From the NCBI RefSeq assembly GCF_047495875.1, contig NC_092460.1:38478054-38542053 (forward strand): a stretch of 64,000 bases of DNA, read 5' to 3'. The position numbers and the translations under genes were made by a program. The first letter of the stretch is position 1. Each line of letters begins with the position of its first letter. Source of the stretch: Pithys albifrons albifrons (Eukaryota > Chordata > Aves > Passeriformes > Thamnophilidae). Positions 26,368 through 38,512 of this stretch are shown one piece after another. Under the pieces are notes generated by a model. That model ran no database searches, had not been told where the DNA came from, and saw only the letters and a program-made list of their open reading frames with translations.

Positions 26368-29300
26368 TGAGCATTTATAGGTTTTTTTCCCCCTGAAGCC
26401 TTGCTGGATGAAAAGTGTCACTACATAAAATATTTTATTCCTGGCTATGTTTATCCAGACTGTGACACCCTTTTCCAGAGACATTATCTAATTGTAACAT
26501 CTGAGAGAATCTTTGAATAAGATTCTGCGGTAACCACAAATAACAAAGGAAGAAAGACTGTGGAAAGGTAAAAAGGCTGATCTTGATTTGCAGCGGGTGA
26601 GAAAAAATTCCTTCAGACTCTCAGTCCTACATCCCAGTCTCTTTGTGCTGCTTTGCTGTTTAGTATGGCTTTTTTTTTTTTTTTAGGACAAGACAAATTG
26701 TCTAGCCACAAGAATTTAAACAATCTTTTTAATCTGAGTGAAGAAATGTACTGCACTGCTTGGCTGCCTTTGATGTCTACTATTGCAATATCTCAGGAAA
26801 AGGTATATTTGTAGAAGGGAGAGCTGTAGGTTAGTGTAGTTGTGCCATAAAGCTTATTTATCCCCACTGCCCTTGATATACAATTCTCCATAACTTTCTT
26901 GACACTTTTTTTTTTTGGCTAAGAAACCTTCAGAGGTGGTTCCTGGCAGATGTGGAAGCAGGGGGTGACAAACTGCTCCACACCCCCAGTGTTGGTCTTG
27001 CCCCACAGCTAGACAAGCCTGTCGATTATTGATTTTAATTATATTTTAAATAACTTGAGTCTTAAGAAAAATGAAATTTTCACTGCACCTTTTTACTCTG
27101 GAACCATGGGGAAAAGCACTGAACAGCACAAATTTTTCTTAAACAGAAATAAACCTTTACACCCTGACGGCTGCTGACATCTTTATGTTCTTTTCGCACA
27201 GCTCAAGTGCCTGACGCGGGCCTCTCCACCCTTTGTCTCCAGCTCTGTCCTACCTCCTTTAGGCCAAGACACTCTGGCTTGTAGGGCCCTGACATTGCCA
27301 GTGAAATGCTGTGTGCATGTCTGCCAGGCCACAATGACACATGCAAGTGGGTTGTATAGGAGAGAGATTCAGATAATGTCTCGTTTCCTGTTAGGGGAGA
27401 CAGTGCCAGATGCTTCTTCAAGGACCTAACACAGCCCCATGCCCTGACAGACTGGTGGAAGCAAAGAGGAGTCAGTAGTGTTTCCCGTTAATTCCTGGAG
27501 CTCCCCACTTTCCTCAGCACACCAAAAGGTACATCTTGTGGTTTGCAGCTATATGAAGAACTTGATATATGACTTGTAAGGTCAGAAAGGTTGGCCATTC
27601 CTGGGTACACACATTTTCTTAACACACATTTGGGAAGGTCTATGCACTGTGTTAGTGAGAACAGCTCTGCACATGGATATAAATCCATGTATTGAAAAGC
27701 AGGGAGACAGATGGTCTCTATTACCTCATGTAACCAAACACAGGATGCAGATGATCTGAAACAATTAGAATGGGAGTTTTCCTATCAGAGAGTTTTAAAG
27801 GGATTTCATTCATCATATGATTTAGTGGCATGGCTCCAGCTCCAAGGACATATATGATATAGAGATTTTAAAATATTCATAATAAGGTTTTTCTGCTCAC
27901 TAAAACATTATGATTTTAAACTGTAAATTTGCTTGAGCCTGTAAAACCAGAAGGAACTGATATGCATCACCCGAATCCCGGGAGTTTCACTTTTTTGGTG
28001 GAATGATGAGTGTTTCTCCACTTTCTTCATGTCAAAAACCACCTTAATTTGTTTGAAAATCAGTCAGCAAATTATATTACCACTGCCACAACAGTTTCAT
28101 TTATGGCAGCCAAGCATCGGGCTGGCCTTTGCACTTCTGTGTATTTTGTCCCTTTTACCCCTTGCTGTTGTGCTGTGAGAATGTCCTTGTGTTTGTTTTT
28201 TTTTTAATTTTGGAAGTGGTACATTGATCCTCTCCTGAAATTTCAGGGACCACTAGAGGTCCCCAGATAGTGCTGCAAAACACTTGTCCGGGCTGCTCCT
28301 TTCAAATGGCCAACTTAGTTTGGCCCATCGGCATTGCAGCCAGGCAGACTACTGTTCTCAGGCTGTCATCGACCAAACTGTGTGGGAAAAACTGGTATGT
28401 TCATATCAAGCTAGGAAATATATTTATTTAGCAGGTGTGTATGTGCTGGCTTTACTCCCTGACTGTTGAAGCTGCTCAGCACTTTGGAATGCTCTTCGCC
28501 TTTACGGAAGGGATTACTGGGCAGTGTGAAGGTTTTTATCCTATAAACACAGCTGATCACATGAACATGCCACTTCTCAGCACCACCTTATAAGACAAAG
28601 GGATGGGCTTAGAAGAGATCATCTGAAAGAGTGACCTAGAGAACCAGATGCTTAAATCCATATTTAGTTCATGAGCTGGTATCTTTTTCAAAAGTGCTGC
28701 TTCTAAGTAACATCTCCAGTTCAGTAGAAGTCACTGTAAAAAGAAAATCAGTGTATAGGTATGCCAAATATTACAAATCACTTCATCTCGCTTTGAAGCA
28801 TGGCCAATCCTGGGTAAAAACAAGGCAGATGTTTAACATGTTGTGTCACAGCAGTTTCCCATAGCAGATTTCAGCAGGGCAGGAACAACGCCATGAAACT
28901 GCAAGAAAGATTGCATTTGGCGAGATGTAATTACCAAAGTTGGATTGTGTCCAGGACACTGGGGCAACCCTTTCTGCCTTTGCAAATTTGATTTTAACAA
29001 CTTTAATTTTAAACACCTGATAGTTGTATTTCTTGCCAAACAAACAGATTGCTGAAAGTAAGAGAGGCAGCATTTTCTAAATAAAACCTCAGAAAATTAA
29101 GAAAGGAAAAAAACCCACAAACAACAATGATTTGTGACACCTCAGTGGGAAGCCATGAAATACCCACTGCAGAAACACATTCTGTGGGAGCTTAACTTAC
29201 AGCACTCCACAGCTTGAGCCAATATTTTGTACATAGAAGTGATGAATTATAGACAGTGGAACTTCAGGAGCATCAGCGCAGTACAGAAACAAAACAAGAA

Positions 29301-31556
29301 CCTGCCTGAAAAAGAAGAAAACTCAACTTCTTTTGCTATTAAAACATATTTATGCATCAGCGTTTATTGAGGACATTGCAAATATCCATGTCTGACGACC
29401 AAACTGTTCAACAGACCAGCTTGCTTATGTGGAATTCAACTGTGTCTACAGCTTTGCAACAAAACAAGGAAAGCAAAATGAACGCCTGAAAGAAAACATC
29501 TTATATAACGCAGACCCTCTGAATCTTGGGAGGAACATTGTTGACCTTGGTTACCTCTGAGATTTGCAACATGAGCAGAGAAGATAATTTCTTACGACAG
29601 TTTGCAAGCTTAGGAATAAGCAAGTCCTGATCCTGCTTTAGCACAGAGGGATGGAGTAGGTGATTTTCTGCTTTTCCTTCCAGACAAACATTTCTGTGAT
29701 ATTAAGGCTCATCCTCAAAGCCTATGAACAAGGATCCAAAAGATAATGGTAAAATAATAAAACATATATATTATTGCAAGTTGGTAGGTTCTCCAGGAAA
29801 CCAGTGCTACCCTACAGAAGGATGCCTCAGAATAGTTTGCAGAGGAGTGGCTTTAAGTAGGAAAAGCTGCATGTGCATCATCCTGAAGTAACTAGAAGCA
29901 CGAGGAGAATCTCTTTTCCTAGCTTTTTCATTCAAGTGAAACACCCTTCTCCAGTTGCTGCTGAAAGGATTTTAATGCAATAATACATATGTGAGATTAT
30001 TTTCATGTTTGCACAAAACACAGAACAAGTGTTCTGGACTTGCTCTTTCCCATTTTCAGCTCAGGTTGTGTTGCATATGGGACATATTTATCTCAGATGG
30101 AAAAAATCTGAACTATGATTTCCCTAATGTATATGCTGGTCACACCATGGTATCGCATACCACCACATTAGCAGAAGCTGAGCTGTGGCTGTTGAGTGTA
30201 CGGCCCTGAGTCACACGTGCAGTTTAGATTCAAGAAAGGGGAAGGAGGAAGGCCCAAGTAAATGCAGATGTACCCGTCTATAGGCATTCTGAGGTTACTG
30301 CATGCTGACTCCTGTAGCAGTCTCCCTTCTGCTGTGTAATCCTCACACAAGACTTTACACCAGTGTTGTGACCCTGTCTTTAATGACCCAAACTGAATAC
30401 ATCGCTTTGCTTCTCACCATTAGAAAGTGCCATTTTGGGGCTTGAAGTATGGCCACAGACCGCAGCCTACCAAAGTCACAGGTCAGCACAGCTTTGTTGC
30501 AGGATTAGGCTTGGAATGTTCGAGGTAGTTTATGCCCCGGGAATGTAGCTCCAGTGTATTGCTTTTTCAATCATGTCTGCTGCTTCGTTTAAAGAATGGG
30601 AAAGCTCACTCTCACTTGCTATTAAAAAAAAAGTATTAGTATTACAGCTTTGCTACATATTGACATATCCCCATGTGCATATTGTGTTAAACAAGAAAGT
30701 TCAATTCAGAAGTTGAACAAAATAGTGAATATTCCCTGTTTCACTGTTTCTTCAGCAGCGTGGTAATGAAACACAGATATACTTTATCTCTTCTGCTGGT
30801 GGTGAAGCTCAGACACTAATCAGAGGTTTGTTGCTATTTTTAGCTGTCACACAGAGAAAACTATAGCAGAAACTGTTTTTATTTCCCTTTTAAAACCCTT
30901 GTATTGAGAAAGGAGGCAATGGCTTTAACACAGCTAGCTTCTTGTTTATTTATTCTGTGGAGTAATGAAAAGGACAAGTGCAAAACACTTCAGCTTCAGT
31001 TCTACTTTGGTGTAATTAAGACAGTTCCACCACAGATCACTGGAGCTGTAATATAGTGTATGCCAGCGTAGGGTTAGGCCCTCTGACACAAGTGCAAGAA
31101 TACTAATTGCAAACACCGATATGAAAACAGTATTTCCTTCCTCTTATTTTGTGTTACTGTATATCCTCATCTCCAATATTCTGTCACTTCCAAAACTTTT
31201 AATTAATGTATAATCGGCAAGCAGAAAGATCTTGTCCAATCAGCAGAAAATTCTTTTCTACCCTAGCCCTGAGCTCTCAGTCACAGTCACAGCTAAGTGA
31301 GATCATCTGTAAACAGACAGGCTGAATGTTCAGCCATGTTCAACCACTTTTCAGTCTCAGTACGTTGAAATTCTACTCTAAGGCACTGGTATCCAAAACC
31401 TGTGTTATTGATCATTTAAACAACTGTTTTACAAATTTATATGACACTATAGTGCACTGATTTAAAATATTTAAGATAGATACTTCCTTTTAAATATAGG
31501 CTTAATCACTGAGTTGTTTTGAAATTAATATGAAAAAATAAATCCTTTCTCATTTC

Positions 31557-31592
31557 TTTGGGACAGTAGTGCACTTTGGGACAGTTGTGCAC
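31557..31592. repeat. 18-bp tandem duplication
   Basis: The unit 'tttgggacagtagtgcac' is followed directly by a second copy with one base changed (a to t). A partial third echo 'tgagtgcacc' follows. It looks like a recent slippage duplication in unique DNA. Confidence 0.85.
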
Positions 31593-32012
31593 TGAGTGCA
31601 CCAGAGAAGCATTCCTTTTCCCCTTAAAGACTCAGCTACTTCATTATAACCTCCAGCATGGCTGACTTTAAGGCTTTTATGCACAGCTCTTATCATCCCA
31701 GTCAGAAAGTAATTTTGCAATTAACCTTGCTACAAACCAAAAAAGTGCACAGTGTCATGGGTCTGCTTTAAAATTGCAAACACATGGAGAAACAGTTGTC
31801 CAATTTTCTTAATCAGAGAAAATGACCACACTTCAGAAAAGAAAAATAGATTAGACTATTCTAATCACAAGCAAAGTTTAAAATTTAAATCAAATATACA
31901 AAAAGGCCAGTCCCACACCTTTATGCTACATCTCAATCATCTGAAAAGCTTGTAACGGATTGGCCTGGCACACAAACACACTGAAGGCTCTGCAAGCAGC
32001 AGTTGCCAGGTT

Positions 32013-32054
32013 GGTCCTCATCCTGCTTCATTTGAATGAAGCAGGATGAGGACC
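32013..32054. repeat. 42-bp near-perfect palindrome (20-bp arms, 2-bp centre)
   Basis: The left arm, 32013-32032, begins 'ggtcctcatcctg', and the right arm, 32035-32054, is its exact reverse complement, with only the two bases TG between. The flanks are not complementary. The DNA could extrude as a cruciform, and an RNA copy would fold into a hairpin, but the tiny loop is unlike a microRNA precursor. It is most simply explained as a template-switch (snap-back) copy. Confidence 0.95.
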
Positions 32055-35000
32055 TTTGACATCAGCTGGAGCAAGATGTTTTCCTAACTAAAGCAAAAAT
32101 TCAACAGGATCCAGCAATCCAATTTGCAGAATAACCTTATCTCACCATACAGAAACATACTGGAATCACTGTCATGTGCCATTTGGGGAAACCCCAACTA
32201 TTATTATGTCCAAACACTGGTAGCTTTTAATGGGAAAAAGCAAAACACAGTAAACTTTCCCAGTGTTGCCTGTAATGCAGGGTGTGTGACTCGCTTACAC
32301 CATTTCTCATGCATATTCCTGACATGCACACAAACACATTTTTGCTTCTCAAGAGAAACCTTTGTTTTGATTTGAGACAAAAAGCAGCTGTCCATCATCT
32401 TGTATTATTCTAAAAACCTGATGTTTACAGAGCTCTTTCCAATGAGTTCATTGAACACTGCATGCATCTTAAGGCCATATGCAGCAGTATAATTTAGAAG
32501 GTATATTTGATAAATTTCTTTTTCTGGTTTACCTGCTGACTGTTATGTGCTGTAAAAATTCAATTCTCCCAGCTAGTGAGGGGAATAAAAAAGGGAAACA
32601 AAAAGTAGGTGATGGAAAAGTGTATGTTAACAAATTCCATAGAAAAGCAGTCAATGCAACATTAAGATTGTCGCACGTGTAACATTTCAGTGTTACAAAT
32701 GCCCTTTTCTCTTCTCATAGACAGATTAGTAGTATGAATAAAAAGCATAAAATGGCAACTAAACCACTGCCCTCACTCTTGCAAGCATCAGGCTTTTCAA
32801 AACACCATGGACAAATGCAAGGCAAATTTTATCTTAGCTTTCGCTGTGGAAACTCATAGACCTAGGAGGAACAGCACAGCCCAAATTAAGATCTGGATTT
32901 GGCCCAGCTGGTAACAGGAAAGACTTGAAAGAGACAAGAATATGCCTGCAAATTTTCCACATAACATATAAGTTAACCAACCCAATTCCTGTGTATGGGG
33001 CAGACATCCTGGGCTAAAATGGCTGCTGACATAAATGGGAATGTTGCCAAATAATTTCAGCTTTCTCCACTTACATCCCAGTGTCTGACACCCAATGCCT
33101 TGAAGAACTTTTAGTACAAAGGGCAGTGCATGAAAAAAAGACTCACAGGAAAGGCTGGGATTATTTTAAAGTGTGTCAAACCTGTAAAGCTGAGATGGTG
33201 AAAGTTGGTAAGCCATCCCAGCTAAACGCAAAGAAGTGGGGATGTAAAGATGTGACAATATGAAAGGCCCCAACTGTACAGTGACTTGTCCAAGCACATT
33301 ATTACACAAATACACTTTCTCATGTACAGAGATTTTTAATACATATTAAACTGTTAGTCTTAGCCAATTTCTGTAGCATCCAAATCTGTTAATTAGTGTT
33401 TTTAAGGCCAGTAATTTCTTATGAAAGTGAGTCCATTTGATTTTGCCTGACCCCAACCCCATGAAAGTATTTTCTGTTTTCACTGCTGCTGTCAGGAATA
33501 TATCTCTGTGGGATGCCCCTAGGTTTCCACTGCCTGCACACCCAATTTTTGAGGGTTGAGGAAGCTTGGCAGATGTTTCCAATCTCTCTCTGCTTTCAAG
33601 AAATTGACTTCTTTGCAGCAGCTTGCCTATGTGTTTTGACTCACTTCTTTGCTGAGTAGTAACCTGGAGAACAGCACACAGACAGAATTAGGGCTACACC
33701 ACTGAAAACAGCTGCTTTTCAAGAAATCTCTTGAATCTTGTTTTTATGTTGAAGAAATCATTTAGACCTCTCTATGGCTCCTGAATGAACGAAAACTAAT
33801 ACCTTTAGCATGTTCCACATAAAGATATGTAATACCAAGCAAAACAAAGGAAATGTGCTGGCTTTTATCCAGTTGAGATCAAAAGACCTTGGACTCTCTT
33901 ACACAAGTCGAGCAATGCAAAATTTCACTCCAGCTTTGAGATCCACGGCTGAAGGGTGTATGCGTTTTTCTTCCTTAAAAGTAACAAAAAATACTCTGTA
34001 AAACAACCTCAGAAGGACTATTCATATGGGGCACTTTACTTCTGCTTAGTACATCAAACTGCAGATTAAAGGACTGCATAAAACCTTGCACTCTCACTGA
34101 ATTATAACTAATTCTTTATTCAGAGAGTGTGCACTGTGACTCACAGGGAGAACGTCCTTAAAGTTTTCAAAAATACATGCAGCTGAATTTTTGTTTCAGG
34201 TGCAAATCAAATCACCCTTAACTACATAACTGTGCTTATAGCATGGGAGTTCCCCTATGAGTTCCTTCTCTGCTTCCCACTCTTGGACAAAAAAACCAAC
34301 AGTCTTTTTTTCAGGTCATAGGGCAGAGTTAGCTGAAATGGAAGCTAGATGAATATTTATCTTTAGAGTTCATGGGATTTACCTGGTGCAAATTGTTTAT
34401 ATTCATAGAAATGAATTTGTTTCAATTTCAGTTGAGGATGTTATTTAAACCTGAGCTTTCTACACAGTCAAACTGGCAACAGCTATCAAGTATTCAGAGC
34501 ATGAAGACTTGCATTAATTTCAATGCAGAGCATTACTGGAAGGATGACTGGAATTCTGTAGGCTTTCACTGCCAGGTTTGTGCAGAGAGATTCCTACAGT
34601 CAATTTCCTTAATGGTATGTCTGCATGGCACAGTGGTACATGAGCTAGCCCTAAGTTAAATTTCTGAAGCAGGAGATCCCAAGGAGAGTGCATTCCCCTG
34701 GGTAGGACCAGACACTGTTCACTTGGTAGAAAATCAAATCCTGCTATTATTATAACCTGCTTCAGTCTCTTGGTGGAACAGCAGAGGAATGGAGCAGCAG
34801 TAAGAAAAAAAGATTACATGGCCAAGTGTGATCCTTACTACTTATTTCTTCCATTTAAAAGACTTCTATATAGTTATACTTTATTTTATTATGGAAAAGG
34901 AAATGCATTAGGAATTATGCTTAGTAGATGAAATTCAGAAAATTCCCATTTTTGCCTGTGAAGCATTTTTTCAAGAGTCCAGCTGCTCAGATGCCCACAC

Positions 35001-35460
35001 AACTGAGCCTAGTTTAAAACTGAGAAGCCAGGAGGATGCAGATTCCACACAGACATATTCAGATGGTCTAGCCTGCATCTATGATGCTAAACAGAGTCCA
35101 TGGGTATTGGCTGGTTTGCCTTAAGAATCCTCAAGAGCACTTGTACTGGCATAAGTAAGGTAAGTGAAGATGTTGCAGCCTGTCAGTAGGAAAGCCTGGC
35201 TAGGGAGATCTGGGAGGGAAAGCTTTCTGTTATTCAAATATACCTGCCTAAATAATTTGTTTCCTTTCCTCTCCACTTTTCCCCCAGACATCTTGCATGA
35301 AGCATCTGCTTCAGAAGTAAGATGATACTATAAAAACACAGAATTATTACCAACTTTGACTTTTAGCAGAGGAGAAAAGGATTTATGAATGACTCCCAGG
35401 AGAGCCAACATCCAAGTGCAACAGATAGAGGCAAGCCACAAACTTTGGGAGTGAAAAGGT

Positions 35461-35487
35461 GGGGCGGGGGGGGGGGGGGGGGGGGGG
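35461..35487 (+). repeat. Poly-G homopolymer (22 consecutive G)
   Basis: The run 'gtggggc' is followed by 22 uninterrupted guanines (35466-35487) and then 'aaggg'. Long G runs are rare in vertebrate DNA and often reflect unstable or mis-sequenced sites, so the exact length should be treated with care. It can form G-quadruplexes. Confidence 0.9.
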
Positions 35488-35833
35488 AAGGGAAAAAGGA
35501 TTATTAGCCTGTACCAGAACTGCTTTTTGAATTTAAGACTCTCTCAGAAAACAGAGTGGAACCAAACTGGGTCCACAATGAAAAAGAGAGAATGGAGATG
35601 CAGTATGTCTCTGTAAAAGGCTTGGGAGATAGAAGGAAAAAGCTACTTTCATACTGGTTGGCTCTCTGCATGGCTGAGGAGACAAACACAGCAGGAAAAA
35701 CTCTGCTCCTTTCATTCTAGGGGCTCCAATGTCCACAAAACCCCAGGGCTGGATTTTAATATATTGATAGTCACTTAATGGACCACAGCTGTTTCTAGAA
35801 GTCTAAATTAAATACATATTCCCGGATCTTAAA

Positions 35834-35915
35834 TGTAATGCATTACAGTGTTCTTGTTGACCAAAGCAGAACACTGTAATGCATTACAGTGTTCTTGTTG
35901 ACCAAAGCAGAACAC
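35834..35915. repeat. Exact 41-bp tandem duplication containing palindromes
   Basis: A 41-base unit starting 'tgtaatgcattacagtg' occurs twice head to tail (35834-35874 and 35875-35915) with no mismatch. Each copy opens with the perfect 14-bp palindrome 'tgtaatgcattaca'. At the junction the palindrome grows to 28 bp (35868-35895), with AGAACA on the left end and TGTTCT on the right. These are steroid-receptor half-site words, but far wider apart than the usual 3-bp spacing. No terminal target duplication marks it as a transposon. Confidence 0.95.
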
Positions 35916-37303
35916 AGATAACCAAGATCAAATTCAACCTCAAATCCTAATCCTAAAATAACTTTTCATTATGGGACAGCAGAAGACAAGTAAAAGGGTG
36001 GAAGCATAGGGTCAAACCCTATCAGTAGGTATGACTTTCTCTGGCTCAGTTTTGCCTGAATTATTTCAGTTGTGCACAGAGGGACAAGGTGTCTCTAGTC
36101 AAAGGGAAACATCTAACGCATCCTGTAGCTGGCAATAAGAAGGATGTGTGTGTGTTTGTGCCAGTGAGAAGGACTGAGGGAGTGGCTGATCTCCATGCCT
36201 TACCAAAAGAAAAGACTGCAAATTATTTTCTTGGCCCATCTTGCACACCTAGATTCCCTGGGGAGAAGGGTACTGGTTGTTAGACTAAAGTGTTTTCTCT
36301 TATGAAAACACATGTGGGAAAGTGTTAAAGTGTGCAGTGTGGTATTTTGGTTTCCACATCCCCTGATGAAATGTTTCTTGCCTGGGGAAAACAAAACGGA
36401 AGAAAAATATCCCCTGGAAATATCTGCATAATTTACTCCCACACACCTAGTGAGAGATTTACAATTGAACATCAGTTCCCCTCAAACCATCACAGTATTG
36501 TGCTCTGAACTGCACTGCTGTACTCCTACCTGTAAATTATACTGTTAATTAGTTAATGGCTGTAAAGTGCTTTGGAGAAGAAAGAGCACTCATTAAATAC
36601 TATTGTTCTGCACTCCAGTGCGCAATGTTCCACTCTTCATTAATCTCCAACCTCTTCCCAAACCTCTCACTAGCAATTAAGTTTCATACCCTCAAATACC
36701 AAATTAGTCTGAGATCAACATCACTGCTCAGAATGTGTTTCCTGAAACATTAGTTCAATTACCTTCTAGACAATTTCAAGCTGGTGTCTCACACAAAATT
36801 CCCAAAACAAAATCCTTGGTCTATGTCATGAAAACCTCAGCCTTGGATAAACCAAAACCTGCTTTCCTTTCCTTGTCCTTTCTTATGGGTAAGGGAAATC
36901 TAACATAAGGGATGAGATTTTTCAAAGAAGTTCAAACCCCTTTGAGAAGAGCAAACAAGGGGCCAGATGTTCAGAAGAGCTTAGGATGCAGAATACTGAG
37001 GACTTTCAAAAGCCTAAAGCTTTTTATTGGTGCTGAAACCCACTACTGTCAGCAAGTCCTGGTGAGAGGCATTAGAAAATCCAGACCCTTCTTCCAACTG
37101 GCCAAGTTAAAGTTTGATTTGCCCTTAAAATTCATGGATGTCTTCCCTGAGGATATTATCCAAGCTGAAGTTAGCATAAGACCGGTCTGCTTTCTCTAGC
37201 TTCTGGTCTTACTCCTAAGGTTTGTCTGGCTGAGCAGTGTTCTTTACAGTACTTGGGAAAAAATGCCTGCAGCCAAACCTATAAGTAAGCAAAACCCCCA
37301 AAA
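35916..37303. other. Noncoding unique sequence
   Basis: No gene is seen. Frames stay below about 95 codons (36912-37199 plus is the longest) and carry no motif. A MIR-like tail near 36.55 kb is listed separately. Confidence 0.55.
36540..36606 (+). mobile_element. Possible ancient MIR/L2-type 3' tail
   Basis: The text 'ttaattagttaatggctgta' followed by 'aagtgctttggagaagaaag' and 'agcactcattaaatactatt' resembles the shared tail of amniote MIR and L2-like elements. That tail usually reads 'taattagttaatg', 'tgtaaagcgctttg', a short spacer, 'gcgctatataaat' and a TATT-rich end. The order and spacing match well, while the last block is degraded. Old copies of this type persist in bird genomes. Confidence 0.5.
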
Positions 37304-37361
37304 TTCCCAATGGGCAATTCTTTTTTCCCATTGGGCAATTCTGTTTTCCCATTGGGCTTCT
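37304..37361. repeat. 21-bp imperfect tandem repeat, nearly three copies
   Basis: The unit, read 'ttcccattgggcaattctgt', occurs two full times and once partly, with single-base differences. The 21-base period keeps frame, so a 74-codon minus-strand frame (37468-37244) runs through it. That frame reads as three related seven-residue blocks (QWENRIA, QWEKRIA, HWEFWG), then a hydrophobic stretch of about 17 residues. It probably is not a gene: no exon signals, no relatives recognised. Confidence 0.85.
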
Positions 37362-37483
37362 GTACGAGAAATCACCTCACTACTTTTCTTACACTGCCTT
37401 TTTAAAAGTCTAACCATCACAATTATCCTCCTGCAAGAAGTGGTCATGATCTTACTGATATGTGACAACTCCTAAGCAGACCA

Positions 37484-37509
37484 GGGCGAGGGGGGTGGGG
37501 GTGTGGGGG
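37484..37509 (+). repeat. Canonical G-quadruplex motif
   Basis: Four guanine runs of 3, 6, 5 and 5 are joined by loops of 3, 1 and 3 bases, which fits the classical quadruplex rule on the plus strand. It lies about 370 bases upstream of the solo LTR. No promoter features surround it. Confidence 0.8.
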
Positions 37510-37876
37510 TTGTGGCACAGCACCTTGGAAAAACACAAGCCCCATGTTCATTGATTTAAGTGTGCCTTCCTCCTCTTGCAGATGCTATCTTGGAGGTCTG
37601 CATTTCTTAAAACAAAAGTGGTTTACAGGTCCACCAGATAATTTCTTAGCAGCTGCTGGGAACAGGTTTGATCTTTTGAGCCACACTAAGTCTCATACAC
37701 TTGTCAAAAATATCTATCTCACTCTTACTCTGTTTAGTGGGCACTGCATAGAATTTAAGGGGTGTGGCAGTAAACCTGGATACTTTTGATCTTGCTACAG
37801 GAAATCTTGGCTTATTTTGAAAGATACTTATCCTGGTCTCCAGTCTAGAGCGAGAATTTCCATCTATAGGAAGTGG

Positions 37877-38512
37877 CTATATGTTATGGGTTCACCTAGG
37901 TGGCCCTAGATTTGGGCTCTGAAGTTTGGACTAGGCCGAAGCTGTCAGCTGACTTGAGCTGGGCTGAGCTAACAGCTGACCTCTTCTAGCCAGTAACTTT
38001 GTATTTCATACCACATTATGACATCATCTCCAGGGAAGTAGGAACCAGTGTGGGAGTGGTTAAGTCAGTCCCTTCTCAGCCCTCCTCTTGGGAGGACGCA
38101 CGATGCTGTCCCAGGGGGGATGGAGAGGACCAGGCCCACCACTGGCTCACAGGGTACCTCAGGAAAGTAAAATATGTTGTTCTGGGTCTCTCCTTTCTGC
38201 TTGGGTTTGTCTCCCTGGGGAATAAGCTTCTTCTTAAGTAATGTGTAGTTAGGACAGTAGAATTTGTGTGTTCGTTAAGAAGTTGAGGTGGGGAACTTGT
38301 TGTTGTAGACTTGTGTGAGTGTATATTTGTACTCTCTTCTAATTGTCTCTTTCTTTCTGTGAAAAATATATGTAGATTTAGTATAAATGCAGTTTGAAGT
38401 GTTTTTTTTCTTTCCCCTCTCTTTTCCTCCCTTTCCCTGGTGTTAGGAGGGAGGCTTTTCTCTCTGTGCTTGGGGGGGTTGGCAGTTGCTTATCTCAAAC
38501 CAAGACACTATA
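37877..38512 (+). mobile_element. Solo LTR of an avian endogenous retrovirus with 5-bp target duplications
   Basis: The LTR spans 37882-38507 (626 bp). It starts 'tgttatgggttcacc' and ends 'aaaccaagaca', so the tips are the inverted TGT...ACA expected of LTRs. It is flanked on both sides by the same five bases, CTATA (37877-37881 and 38508-38512). A 5-bp duplication fits class III (ERVL-like) integration. I assign the plus strand because 'catacca' then 'tgacatca' (38019-38026) parallels the promoter half of the second LTR in this window. A pyrimidine-rich stretch precedes the 3' tip. No gag, pol or env remains, so the internal part was lost by LTR-LTR recombination. Frames of 60-80 codons inside are chance. 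Confidence 0.88.

Larger units (their letters stand above)
23959..35460. other. Noncoding unique sequence
   Basis: No coding exon, LTR or CR1 end is recognisable over about 11 kb. The longest frames are 127 codons (24799-25182 minus), 110 (25597-25929 plus) and 102 (26020-26328 plus), all without motifs. Poly-T runs (near 25230 and 26670) are isolated. Distinct items listed separately are an enhancer-like block at 24.4-24.8 kb, an AT palindrome at 26.35 kb, an 18-bp tandem duplication at 31.56 kb and a quasi-palindrome at 32.0 kb. Confidence 0.55.

Noticed and set aside
32013..32054. MicroRNA precursor
   Set aside because: A two-base loop and short perfect stem do not fit a microRNA hairpin.
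35868..35895. Glucocorticoid response element
   Set aside because: The half-site words are at the tips of a 28-bp palindrome, 16 bases apart, not 3, so it is not a canonical element.
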